From Tabrizicola sp. (GTDB lineage Bacteria; Pseudomonadota; Alphaproteobacteria; Rhodobacterales; Rhodobacteraceae): a stretch of 64,000 bases of DNA. Location: positions 62,001-126,000 of the forward strand of contig NZ_JAUCZH010000005.1 in NCBI RefSeq assembly GCF_030373185.1, read 5' to 3'. The position numbers and the translations under genes are program-made. This document shows positions 54,804-62,695 of this stretch, in pieces. The notes under the pieces are model-generated. The model was not told the DNA's origin. It saw only the letters and a list, made by a program, of their open reading frames with translations, and made no database searches. Position 1 is the first letter of the stretch. Each line of letters starts with the position of its first letter.

Positions 54804-56731
54804 CCCCTCCCATCCAGATACCGCCGCTTCGCCTCTTCCTGCCGCCCGAAGTCCCGCACCATCCCCTCAATCGCCACCTCGTCCGACTTGTCGGCATAGC
54901 GGAACTCCGAATCCGCGTAGCGGTTGATCTCCTGGATCACCATGTCCACCGTGATCGGCGTCATCAGCCCGCGGATCATCGCCAGCTTCTCGTCATAGGG
55001 CTTGAAGAGGAACAGGTCCGGCTCCTCCATCCACTCGTCCGGGAGTTCAAAGTCCATCGCGCGGACCTTCACCGCATCGGTGATGTTCTTGATCGCCCGG
55101 CCCGTGAACCGCTCGTCCGCCATCTGGATCGCCTTGAGGTAGGCCCCCATCTTCGCCAGCGTGTCGAGCTTGCCGATCTCGCCTTGGACCTTGTCCCAGA
55201 CCTTCAGCAAGCCTTCCTCATGTGGCTTCGAATGGCCCTCGAAGCTGGCGGCGACAGCCTTCTTGATCTCCTGCGCCGCGAACAACTCATGATCGCCCAC
55301 CGGGATTGCATGGTTCTTGCCCATCAACAGCGAGAGGATATCAATGTAATCCTCCCGCGTTTGCGGCCCGTCGACCAGAAACCGCGCCCCGGCCCTTTGC
55401 CGCAACGCGTCGTCCACGTTCTCCGGGTAGTTGGAGAACATCCCGAAGGTGCAGTTCCCCCGCACCACCGTCCCCGCCCCGGCGAAGGCCTGCATGAAGA
55501 CCGCAGTCACCTCCTGCTGGCCCGCCGAGGACTGCCGATCCCCCCGCTTGCCCGCCACCTGGTCGATGTCGTCGATGGTCCCGAAGCCGATGACTGACGG
55601 GTCCAAGACCGCGTCGATAAACGCCTTGGCGTTCTGCCCCGACTTGCCCTGATAGCTGTCGATCTGGTCGATGCTGAAGTTCTGATAGCGGAACGGATAG
55701 CCCGCCACCTTGCAGTAATCGTTCAGAAGTCCCGCCATCATCTGAATCAGCGTGGTCTTCCCCGTCCCGGGCTTGCCATCCCCCATGAAGGTGAAGATGA
55801 ACCCGCCAAGCTCCGCAAACGGGTTCAGGCGGCGTTCAAAGTCATAGGCCATCAGCATCTTCGACAGACGCAAGGACTGATACTTGGCGATGTGGTTGCC
55901 CACCACCTCATGTGGTTTCTTGAAGGCCATGGCGATCACGCCACCCTTCGCGGCTTTGGCTGGTTTGAAGCCGGACAGGGTCAGCCCATCCGCCTCCACC
56001 TTCCATGACCCGGAGGTAAAAACCGACGTCCGCGCGCCATTCTCCGCCCGGATCTGCACCTTCTTCATCAGGGCCTCGGCAAAGGCCGACACCACCGCCA
56101 CCAGCTTCACGTCATCCGTCGCCAGCGCGCCGATGTCCTGATCCAGCTCCCACAAGGCCCCCTGCAAGGCCAGGGGAGCGTTGTCGGTCAGCACCTCCTC
56201 CACCTCGCCGAGTTCAACGGTCGTCGAGCCGACATGAGGTGCGATCAGATAGGCCAGCGCGTTCCCAAAGGTGAAGAGAACCACCAGGGCTTCACCCGCA
56301 AGCAACTCGCCGAACTCCGCGCGCCGGGGCTCCGGCACCCGGCCCTCAAGGTTCGCCCGCTTCAACTCCGCCAGCCCCGACCGGGCCGAGAAGGTCTCGC
56401 CCATCGCCAGCGCAATCGCCAGCGACCGGCGCAAGGCGTTCAGACAAGCCGCCTGCACCGGAGTAACCAGCCCGTCGCCCAAACCCTCGACGCGTTCCGC
56501 GAGCCGCACCCCACCGGGCCGCGCCGTGGAGCGGGTCGCCATTCCGGCCACGGTGGACCGGAACCGCGGCCGTGTGCCGATGCCCGGCGACCGCTCTGCC
56601 GCCGCAGGGGCCTCCACCAGAGGCTTCGCCAGACGCGGCGCGTGATCAAAGCCCAGAACCATCCCCAGCGCCGCCTCATACTGCGCCCGGATCAAGTCTT
56701 CCTTCAGTTCCATCGTGTCGCGTGTCGTCAT
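54800..56731 (-). CDS. AAA-family ATPase, core of the operon
   Basis: The product is 643 aa. A long N-terminal region of 300 residues is unrecognised. The AAA module has Walker A GDGKPGTGKTT at 317-327, then Walker B at 381-390 reading IGFGTIDDID; the usual catalytic Glu of DE is Asp. It continues QVAGKRGDRQ, like classic AAA proteins. Sensor-1-like MFSNYP is at about 431-436 and an Arg-rich RQRAGAR at about 444-450. The C-terminal part, from about 540, is helical. It may remodel or disassemble protein partners encoded beside it. Confidence 0.88.
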   Translation of the reverse strand: MTTRDTMELKEDLIRAQYEAALGMVLGFDHAPRLAKPLVEAPAAAERSPGIGTRPRFRSTVAGMATRSTARPGGVRLAERVEGLGDGLVTPVQAACLNALRRSLAIALAMGETFSARSGLAELKRANLEGRVPEPRRAEFGELLAGEALVVLFTFGNALAYLIAPHVGSTTVELGEVEEVLTDNAPLALQGALWELDQDIGALATDDVKLVAVVSAFAEALMKKVQIRAENGARTSVFTSGSWKVEADGLTLSGFKPAKAAKGGVIAMAFKKPHEVVGNHIAKYQSLRLSKMLMAYDFERRLNPFAELGGFIFTFMGDGKPGTGKTTLIQMMAGLLNDYCKVAGYPFRYQNFSIDQIDSYQGKSGQNAKAFIDAVLDPSVIGFGTIDDIDQVAGKRGDRQSSAGQQEVTAVFMQAFAGAGTVVRGNCTFGMFSNYPENVDDALRQRAGARFLVDGPQTREDYIDILSLLMGKNHAIPVGDHELFAAQEIKKAVAASFEGHSKPHEEGLLKVWDKVQGEIGKLDTLAKMGAYLKAIQMADERFTGRAIKNITDAVKVRAMDFELPDEWMEEPDLFLFKPYDEKLAMIRGLMTPITVDMVIQEINRYADSEFRYADKSDEVAIEGMVRDFGRQEEAKRRYLDGRG

Positions 56732-56765
56732 CTATCCTCCAGCCGCTCGCCCGGCCCATACCTTC

Positions 56766-56862
56766 GCCTCCGGCGGGAGTATTTGGAAAAAGAGCAAGAC
56801 AGCTGACTCCTTGTAATTGCTCTTTTCTCAAATACTCCGGGGGTCCGGGGGCTGGCCCCCGG
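56766..56862 (+). repeat. Dispersed palindromic repeat, copy 4 (complete, inside the AAA operon)
   Basis: GGAGTATTT (56776-56784) pairs with AAATACTCC (56830-56838), and AAAAGAGCAA (56788-56797) with TTGCTCTTTT (56817-56826). A second hairpin is CCGGGGGC (56845-56852), TG, GCCCCCGG (56855-56862). The left edge GCCTCCGGCGGG is identical to copy 1. It fills the 144-base gap between the 374-aa gene and the ATPase gene. Confidence 0.9.
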
Positions 56863-56875
56863 CCCTTGCCGCATG

Positions 56876-58000
56876 TCAAACGGTCGGAATCAATCGCCCT
56901 CCGGCACCGACCACGAATTTGCGCAGTCCACGCAGGCTTTTCGGATCCTGTTCCACCAGCACCTGATACGGCCGCTCGGGCAGGACAATCATCCGGTCCT
57001 GCCGCGTCGCTCCCAACTCCGCCCCGGCCACCGGGTCAAGCTTGTAGACCTGCCGGACCGAGGATGAGAACCAGCCGTCCTTCACCGCTTCCTCGCGGTC
57101 GGTGACCAGATCCTCGACTGTCCAGACCAAGGCCCAGTCCTGGCCCTCGGGCGAATTGGCCCCTTCCAGGACTTTGGAAATAGGCCCGGATTGCAGAGTG
57201 AAGCTGGCCGAATACATCGGGCCAAGCGTGATCCGCCGCAGCCGTTTGGGATGAAGGTCAGCAAAGTCCTTGTCGAACCCGTTTGCGATGGTGAGCAGTT
57301 TCAGCCCGCCAAGCGCCTGAGCCATCAGCGCGGCCTGCACCTGCGGCCAGCGGTAGGCATCATTCGGCAGCGGTTTTCGGCCGCTGTCTTCAAGGTCCAT
57401 CAGATAGACCACTGGCAGGTTTGCTTGCGTATCCCAGACCGCCCAATGCACCAGATAGTGCCGGCGCTCCCCAAGGTTTTGCAGCCATTGTGCGTCAGGG
57501 TCATTCCGCGCCCAGAAGATCCCGCCTGCCGCCAGCGCCTCATAGTAGTAGCGCTGGCTGAGCGCGAATTGCAGCGCGGTCGGGATCGTCAGATCCCCCA
57601 CAATCTGCCGGACCATCCGGTCTTTCAACTCTGTCTCTGACGGCATCCCGGCCAGATGCCGCGCGGCCTGCTGGGCATCCACGGCCATGACCATCAACTC
57701 TTGCGCGACGGGAAAGCCGCTTTCATGCCGGTCGATGGTCAACCTTGGCGCGGCTTCGCCGCGGCCCGTCATCAGGTATTTGTGCGACAAGGCGCGGAAC
57801 GTCCCCGCCACGGCCTTGAGGTAACCCCCCAATAGCCGCGCCTCGGTCCGCGTCAGCCGACCCTCGCTCTCCAGCTCTGCCGCCACCCGGCCCAGATTGC
57901 CGGAGATCCGGTCGAACTTGGCGAAGTAACGCCGCGCGACGAGCGTGTCGTAAAGCTCGGCGTGGTCAGACGTCAGCCGATCCTTGACCTCGTCTTCCAC
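56876..58000 (-). CDS. Uncharacterised 374-aa protein of the AAA operon
   Basis: A helical N-terminal part (about residues 1-150) is followed by a mixed region with VYLMDLEDSGRKPLPND and a C-terminal beta-like part (DRMIVLPERPYQVLVEQD). No membrane segment, signal or catalytic motif was recognised. The start codon directly follows the stop of the coiled-coil gene (58001), with no spacer. The next gene downstream is the ATPase, after repeat copy 4. Probably cytoplasmic. Confidence 0.82.
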   Translation of the reverse strand: MEDEVKDRLTSDHAELYDTLVARRYFAKFDRISGNLGRVAAELESEGRLTRTEARLLGGYLKAVAGTFRALSHKYLMTGRGEAAPRLTIDRHESGFPVAQELMVMAVDAQQAARHLAGMPSETELKDRMVRQIVGDLTIPTALQFALSQRYYYEALAAGGIFWARNDPDAQWLQNLGERRHYLVHWAVWDTQANLPVVYLMDLEDSGRKPLPNDAYRWPQVQAALMAQALGGLKLLTIANGFDKDFADLHPKRLRRITLGPMYSASFTLQSGPISKVLEGANSPEGQDWALVWTVEDLVTDREEAVKDGWFSSSVRQVYKLDPVAGAELGATRQDRMIVLPERPYQVLVEQDPKSLRGLRKFVVGAGGRLIPTV

Positions 58001-59071
58001 TCAGCCACCGTAGGCGTTCTTGTCGTGCTTTTCGACAATGGCGGCAAAGCGGCGGGCAAAGCGTTCGTCGGCCTTGGCCTTCTGTTCAAGGATCTGGCGG
58101 GCAAAGACCATGTGGTCTTCATGGCGCTCCAGCATGTCGGCCATCTTGGCATTGGTCGCCGCCCCGATCGCGGCCATGGCGGTCTGCGCCTCCTGGTCGG
58201 TCTGGACGCCAATCTCGTTGATCCGGTGCGCCACATCCTGCTGTTGGGCGGTCTTGAGGCTTGAGGTCAGCGCATCGTAAAGGACCACCCGCTGCTTGGT
58301 GTCCGTTTGCAGCTTGTTGATCAGCACCAGTTGCGTCGCCGCCTGGTTCTGCAAGCTGTCGACCCAGGTCTTGCCCTTCTCGATATAGCGCTCCAGCGTT
58401 TGCGACTTGGCCAGCTTCACCTGCTCGTCCTGCACCAGCGCATTATAGCGGGCATTCAGCGTCGCAAGCTCGGTTTCAAGTTTGGTCCGCGCTGCCGCGT
58501 CCTGTTCCACCGCGATCCTGTTCTCCAACTCGATGATCTTCGGGTCCAGCGCCGCGACCTCGGCCCGCACGGCTTCCAGCGCGCCTACCGTATCTTCCCG
58601 GTCGCTCAAGGTCGATGCAAGGTTGCCCTCCACCCGCGTCTTCTGGGTGTTCAAGAGATCCAGCTGCCCCTGCAGCAGCCTGACGATCACGTCGGACTTT
58701 GAAATCAGATCCTGCAACTTGTCGTCGACCGAAGCCGCGCGCATCCGCTCCTGGCGCATCGATTCCGCTTTGGCGCTGGAGAAGATGCCGATGAAGCTTT
58801 CCATCCCGGTCTTTGATCGCATCTCACTGAATTCCCGAGAGAATCCGGCGGTGACATCATCAAGCCCCATGATAAGCTCGGCAATATTGGCGTTCATAAG
58901 GTCGGTGTGTTTGTGAACGTCGTCCAGAGTCGCGTTCTCAACGTCGAGAGTGATCCCCTCGTCCAGCCTGGAACGGGCCGCTTCGATCCGGCTGGTGATG
59001 GCACTGATCTTCGCCTGCGCTTCAGCAACCTGCGCCTGACTTTCCTTGATCTGCGTTTCGAAATCGGCCAT
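58001..59071 (-). CDS. Long coiled-coil protein, first gene of the AAA operon (TelA-like character)
   Basis: The product is 356 aa, from an ATG with GGAGG upstream. Nearly all of it is predicted heptad-type helix: an opening of Ala/Gln/Glu repeats (about 1-45), an insert with MESFIGIFSSAKAESM (about 90-105), then long coiled coil to the end. Its helical texture and the QNQAATQLVLINKLQTDTK segment remind me of TelA/toxic-anion-resistance proteins, but that is impression only. It lies first in the operon, under the palindromic operator at 59097-59129. Confidence 0.85.
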   Translation of the reverse strand: MADFETQIKESQAQVAEAQAKISAITSRIEAARSRLDEGITLDVENATLDDVHKHTDLMNANIAELIMGLDDVTAGFSREFSEMRSKTGMESFIGIFSSAKAESMRQERMRAASVDDKLQDLISKSDVIVRLLQGQLDLLNTQKTRVEGNLASTLSDREDTVGALEAVRAEVAALDPKIIELENRIAVEQDAAARTKLETELATLNARYNALVQDEQVKLAKSQTLERYIEKGKTWVDSLQNQAATQLVLINKLQTDTKQRVVLYDALTSSLKTAQQQDVAHRINEIGVQTDQEAQTAMAAIGAATNAKMADMLERHEDHMVFARQILEQKAKADERFARRFAAIVEKHDKNAYGG

Positions 59072-59096
59072 TCCGCCCTCCGTTGAATACCGCCTG

Positions 59097-59129
59097 CATC
59101 ACATAGTGATGTAACGGTGGATTACATCA
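59097..59129. promoter_or_regulatory. Overlapping palindromic operator in the AAA-operon promoter
   Basis: Two overlapping palindromes share a half-site: CATCAC (59097-59102) N3 GTGATG (59106-59111), and TGATGTAA (59107-59114) N7 TTACATCA (59122-59129). They lie 26-58 bases upstream of the first operon gene, where a promoter is expected. On the minus strand TTGATG and TATGTG with a 19-base spacer could be the core promoter. A dimeric repressor or activator site is likely; the protein is unknown. Confidence 0.7.
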
Positions 59130-59315
59130 ATCTACCCCAGGATTTTTCGCACCCGGCCATCGGCACAAGTCTTGCCGCAACTGAGCCCGCTCGCCAAGTC
59201 CTGAATACCCGCGCCCAGGGCCAGTTGCGGGATCCCGATCGAGCAGCCGCGCATGCGCGCGCGGCTGCGAAGGCCTGTCTCGCCTCTGGCCGTTCCGGCC
59301 AACCGGCTCGGGCGG

Positions 59316-59400
59316 GCCTCCGGCGGAAGTATTTTTGAAAAGAGCAGATGCCTTTGCGCTTTTTGCAAATACTCCGGGGAGCTCGAGGGGCTGGCCCCTC
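59316..59400 (+). repeat. Dispersed palindromic repeat, copy 5
   Basis: Left edge GCCTCCGGCGG; AGTATTT (59328-59334) pairs with AAATACT (59367-59373). The second hairpin is GAGGGGC (59385-59391), TG, GCCCCTC (59394-59400). The inner arms pair imperfectly. It lies in the 407-base gap 59072-59478, which otherwise holds the operator near the start of the AAA operon and no gene. Confidence 0.85.
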
Positions 59401-59478
59401 GTCAACCGAGAAGGAGCGGCACGCGACGACGAGAGGAACGACTTGCGCGGACCGCGTGCGATTTCAGACGGGGATGTT

Positions 59479-60318
59479 TCAGACGGGGATGTTGTCGATC
59501 AGGCGTACGCCGTCGATCCAGGCCGCGGCCAGCATCCGGCGCGGGCGTCGTGGGTCGTCCGATGGCATCAGAGTCTCGGCGTCGCGCAACTCGATGTATT
59601 CCACCCGCTCGAAGCCCGCCTTGCGCATGGTCTCGGCGGCTTCGCGAATGGCCATGCGGTCGGCGTGACCAGAGCGGATATCCGTGGCTGCGGCGGTGAT
59701 GGCTGCATAAAGGACCGGAGCCTTGGCGCGGCCCGCTGCGGTCAGGCGAATGTTGCGCGATGACATGGCAAGTCCGTCAGCCTCGCGGATCGTCTCGCAG
59801 CCCACCACCTCGACCGGCACGTTCAGATCCCGCACCAACCGCAGCACGACCTGCAACTGCTGCCAGTCTTTCTGGCCGAAATAGCCACGGTCGGCCAAGG
59901 ACATTCCAAAGAGCTTGGTCACCACTGTTGCCACGCCGTCAAAGTGGCCGGGCCGCATGTGGCCTTCCAGCGGCTGCGCCACTCCGGCCATAGAGACGGT
60001 GGTGATGAAGCCATCCGGGTAGACCTGATCCACCGGGGGGGCGAAAATGACGTCGACCGGCACTGTCGCAAGCAGGCGTGCGTCTGCGTCTTCGCTGCGG
60101 GGGTATTTCTTCAGGTCATCGGGGTTGTTGAACTGCTTTGGGTTCACGAAGATCGTGGTGATCACCCGGTCACATTCCTTGCGCGCCCTGCGGGCGAGGG
60201 ACAGATGCCCCTCGTGCAACGCGCCCATTGTCGGCACCACGCCGATGGTTTCGCCCTTGGCCTTCCATCCGCGCGCCAGGGCGCGGAGGTCGGCCACCGT
60301 CCGCAAGATTGGGGTCAT
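59479..60318 (-). CDS. panC: Pantoate-beta-alanine ligase
   Basis: The product is 279 aa. [18 protein letters not shown] contains the HxGH nucleotide-binding motif. [18 protein letters not shown] and [16 protein letters not shown] are further family blocks. It joins pantoate and beta-alanine with ATP to give pantothenate. It overlaps panB by 4 bases, the usual panBC operon. Confidence 0.97.
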   Translation of the reverse strand: MTPILRTVADLRALARGWKAKGETIGVVPTMGALHEGHLSLARRARKECDRVITTIFVNPKQFNNPDDLKKYPRSEDADARLLATVPVDVIFAPPVDQVYPDGFITTVSMAGVAQPLEGHMRPGHFDGVATVVTKLFGMSLADRGYFGQKDWQQLQVVLRLVRDLNVPVEVVGCETIREADGLAMSSRNIRLTAAGRAKAPVLYAAITAAATDIRSGHADRMAIREAAETMRKAGFERVEYIELRDAETLMPSDDPRRPRRMLAAAWIDGVRLIDNIPV

Positions 60319-61151
60319 GGGCTGTCCTTGCCCGGCAGGACATCGGGGAAGGCATGTTCCGCCGCCGGGAACGCTCCGTTGCGCACGTCGGCGGCATAGG
60401 CGGCAATCGCCTCATCCGCGGTCTTGCCCAGTTCAGCATAGCGTTTGACGAATTTCGGGCGGAAATCGGTGAACAGGCCCAGCATGTCATCGACCACGAG
60501 CACCTGACCGTCACAATCCTTGCCGGCACCGATCCCGATGGTGGGGATCGTCAGGGCGCGGGTGATATTGCCGGCAAGGCCCATCGGCACCTTTTCCAGC
60601 ACGACCGAGAACGCCCCGGCAGCTTCGACCGCGCGGGCGTCGGCCATGACTTTGTCGGCATCCTTGTCGCGGCCCACCACCTTGTAGCCGCCCAGCGTAT
60701 TGACAGCCTGCGGAGTCAGGCCGACATGCGCCATCACCGGCACGCCGCGCGCCGTAAGGAAGGCGATCGTTTCGGCCATATGCAGCCCACCTTCCAGCTT
60801 GACCGCAGGCGCGCCGGTTTCGGCCATCAGGCGGCTGGCATTGCGGAAGGCTTGGGCCGGACTTTCCTCATAGCTGCCGAAGGGCATGTCGATCACCGGC
60901 ATCGCCTTTTCGGCACCCCGGACAACCGCCCGGCCATGCAGGATCATCATCTCCATCGTCACGCCAAGAGTCGAGGGCAGGCCGTGGATCACCATCCCGA
61001 CGGAATCCCCCACCAGCACCACGTCGCAATGCGCGTCGACCAGTCGGGCGACTGGGGTGGAGTAGGCGGTCAGGACAACCAGCGGAGTCGTCCCCTTGCG
61101 GGCGCGGATGTCGGGCGGCAGCACCGGGCGGACGGGGGAAGTCGCACTCAT
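60315..61151 (-). CDS. panB: 3-methyl-2-oxobutanoate hydroxymethyltransferase
   Basis: The product is 278 aa from the ATG at 61151 (CGGAGA upstream); the frame runs on to 61556 without coding character. [17 protein letters not shown] and [15 protein letters not shown] are PanB hallmarks, with the metal-binding Asp in the latter; [15 protein letters not shown] and [16 protein letters not shown] follow. It adds the hydroxymethyl group from methylene-tetrahydrofolate in pantothenate synthesis. Confidence 0.97.
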   Translation of the reverse strand: MSATSPVRPVLPPDIRARKGTTPLVVLTAYSTPVARLVDAHCDVVLVGDSVGMVIHGLPSTLGVTMEMMILHGRAVVRGAEKAMPVIDMPFGSYEESPAQAFRNASRLMAETGAPAVKLEGGLHMAETIAFLTARGVPVMAHVGLTPQAVNTLGGYKVVGRDKDADKVMADARAVEAAGAFSVVLEKVPMGLAGNITRALTIPTIGIGAGKDCDGQVLVVDDMLGLFTDFRPKFVKRYAELGKTADEAIAAYAADVRNGAFPAAEHAFPDVLPGKDSP

Positions 61152-61310
61152 CAGCGGTCTCCGGAGGCGGTTCGCGGTTTGCCTGACATATGGGCATAAG
61201 CAACCTGTCACCGCAACAAGATTGCGCCGCAGCGCAGCGTCGGGCGCGTTGGGGGGCTTGACGCTGAAGGCCCGGACGCGGCCAATGCGGTCAAAGGAAA
61301 GGATGCACCG

Positions 61311-61652
61311 ATGCCACTTGTAGAACGCCTGAGCCGAGAGGGGATCACGCCCGAAGTCAGCCGTCCGGACCCAGCCAAGGTTGTCAGGGGCGATCCGGTG
61401 CATACGACGTGGAACGCCGAGGACAGGGACGGCCTTTATTCTGGCCTTTGGCAAAGCACGCCCGGTGCCTGGCGGATCAGCTATGCAGAATGGGAATATG
61501 TCCATATCCATTCCGGCCATTCGATCCTGACCGGCGAGGATGGCAGCGTCACCCACCTGCGGGCAGGTGACAGCTATCTGATCCGCCCGGGGTTTTCAGG
61601 CATCTGGGAGGTGGTGGAAACCACCCTGAAGGACTACGTTATCCGCTCGTGA
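61311..61652 (+). CDS. Cupin-domain protein (Cupin_3 type)
   Basis: The product is 113 aa with AAAGGA upstream of the ATG. It is a single small beta barrel with [20 protein letters not shown] and [20 protein letters not shown], as in DUF861/Cupin_3 proteins. Metal-ligand His are reduced to one in the first motif, so catalysis is unclear. It is divergent from panB. Its 3' end overlaps the L,D-transpeptidase gene by 14 bases on the other strand. Confidence 0.88.
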   Translation: MPLVERLSREGITPEVSRPDPAKVVRGDPVHTTWNAEDRDGLYSGLWQSTPGAWRISYAEWEYVHIHSGHSILTGEDGSVTHLRAGDSYLIRPGFSGIWEVVETTLKDYVIRS

Positions 61653-62541
61653 AGCTGTCGGAAGTTCCGACAGTGACAACGTCAGCCGGCAATTGCGGCC
61701 TGGCGCAATCTGCCGGATCAATCCCGCGGCGTGCGCAAGCGGCAAGGCGCTGCTTGTCGGCCTTTGCGGCGGCTTCCCGGTCGCGTTCCGCCTGCCGCGC
61801 GATCTGTTCCAGATCACGTTCTTTCTTGGAGATGTTTTCGGGTGTCGAGGAAACGAGGCGGCCGTAGGCATCGCTCATCTGCGGGCCTTCGATGGCAAGG
61901 CTTTCCGCTTCGGTCCGCACCTTGACCCTGGTTCCATTGTCGGCGCGTGAATACAGGTCGATCGCGTCCTGATTGAACAGGCGGATACAGCCGGCGCTGG
62001 TTGCATAGCCGATGGAGGCGGCATCGGCGGTGCCGTGGATGCGGAACATCGTGTCGCGACCGCCGCGGTAAAGATAGAGCGCCCGTGCGCCAAGCGGATT
62101 CGTCAGGCCACCCGGAAGGCCTCCGGCATAGGCAGCGTATAGGTCGGGCCGGGTGCGGACCATGTTGGCGGTCGGCTGCCAGGCGGGCCATTCCGCCTTG
62201 CGACCGATCACGCCCGTGCCACGAAACGACAGTCCTTCGCGCCCCACGGCGATGGGATAGCGCATGGCGCGGCCCCCTTCCATCACCAGATAGAGCTTGC
62301 GCGAATAGGTGTCGACAACGATCGTCCCCGGCTGATCGTCGCCGGCATAGGCCACTTCTTCCCTGCGGTTGCCTTCGTAAAGATATTGGGCGGGGACGGG
62401 TTCGATGAAGAACTCTCCATCCTGAATACCCTCATATCCGGGGACCACGGGTGGCGCTTCGGGCGCTTTCGGGGTTCCGGCGCAGGCTGCAAGCAAAGGA
62501 AGGGCAAGGATCGCGAAGATCCGGGCAAGGACAGGGGACAC
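61639..62541 (-). CDS. L,D-transpeptidase lipoprotein
   Basis: The product is 300 aa from a GTG at 62541, preferred because it opens directly onto a lipoprotein signal with lipobox ALPLLAACAG; an upstream TTG at 62604 is possible. The YkuD domain has FRIHGTADAASIGYATSAGC with the catalytic His and Cys. The C-terminal 70 residues are charged helix (RDLEQIARQAERDREAAAKA). It makes meso-DAP to DAP crosslinks in peptidoglycan or anchors proteins to it. Confidence 0.88.
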   Translation of the reverse strand: MSPVLARIFAILALPLLAACAGTPKAPEAPPVVPGYEGIQDGEFFIEPVPAQYLYEGNRREEVAYAGDDQPGTIVVDTYSRKLYLVMEGGRAMRYPIAVGREGLSFRGTGVIGRKAEWPAWQPTANMVRTRPDLYAAYAGGLPGGLTNPLGARALYLYRGGRDTMFRIHGTADAASIGYATSAGCIRLFNQDAIDLYSRADNGTRVKVRTEAESLAIEGPQMSDAYGRLVSSTPENISKKERDLEQIARQAERDREAAAKADKQRLAACARRGIDPADCARPQLPADVVTVGTSDSFTSG

Positions 62542-62695
62542 TTGGACTACTCTGGTTTGTGGCAGTTGGCCGCAGCTTGCGCCACGCGGGTGGCCCTGCG
62601 TCAACCCCCAAGTGGAAAAATTTGCTGAATCTTTCCGATAGCTGCCGCCCCGGAGCAGGATTCCCGCTGAATCCGGGGCGGCAGATGGTGTGTGA

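Noticed and set aside
51928-59071. Reading the AAA operon as a known phage-defence system
   Set aside because: No nuclease, reverse transcriptase, TIR, protease or methylase motif is visible, and the neighbours are housekeeping genes (pheT, panBC).
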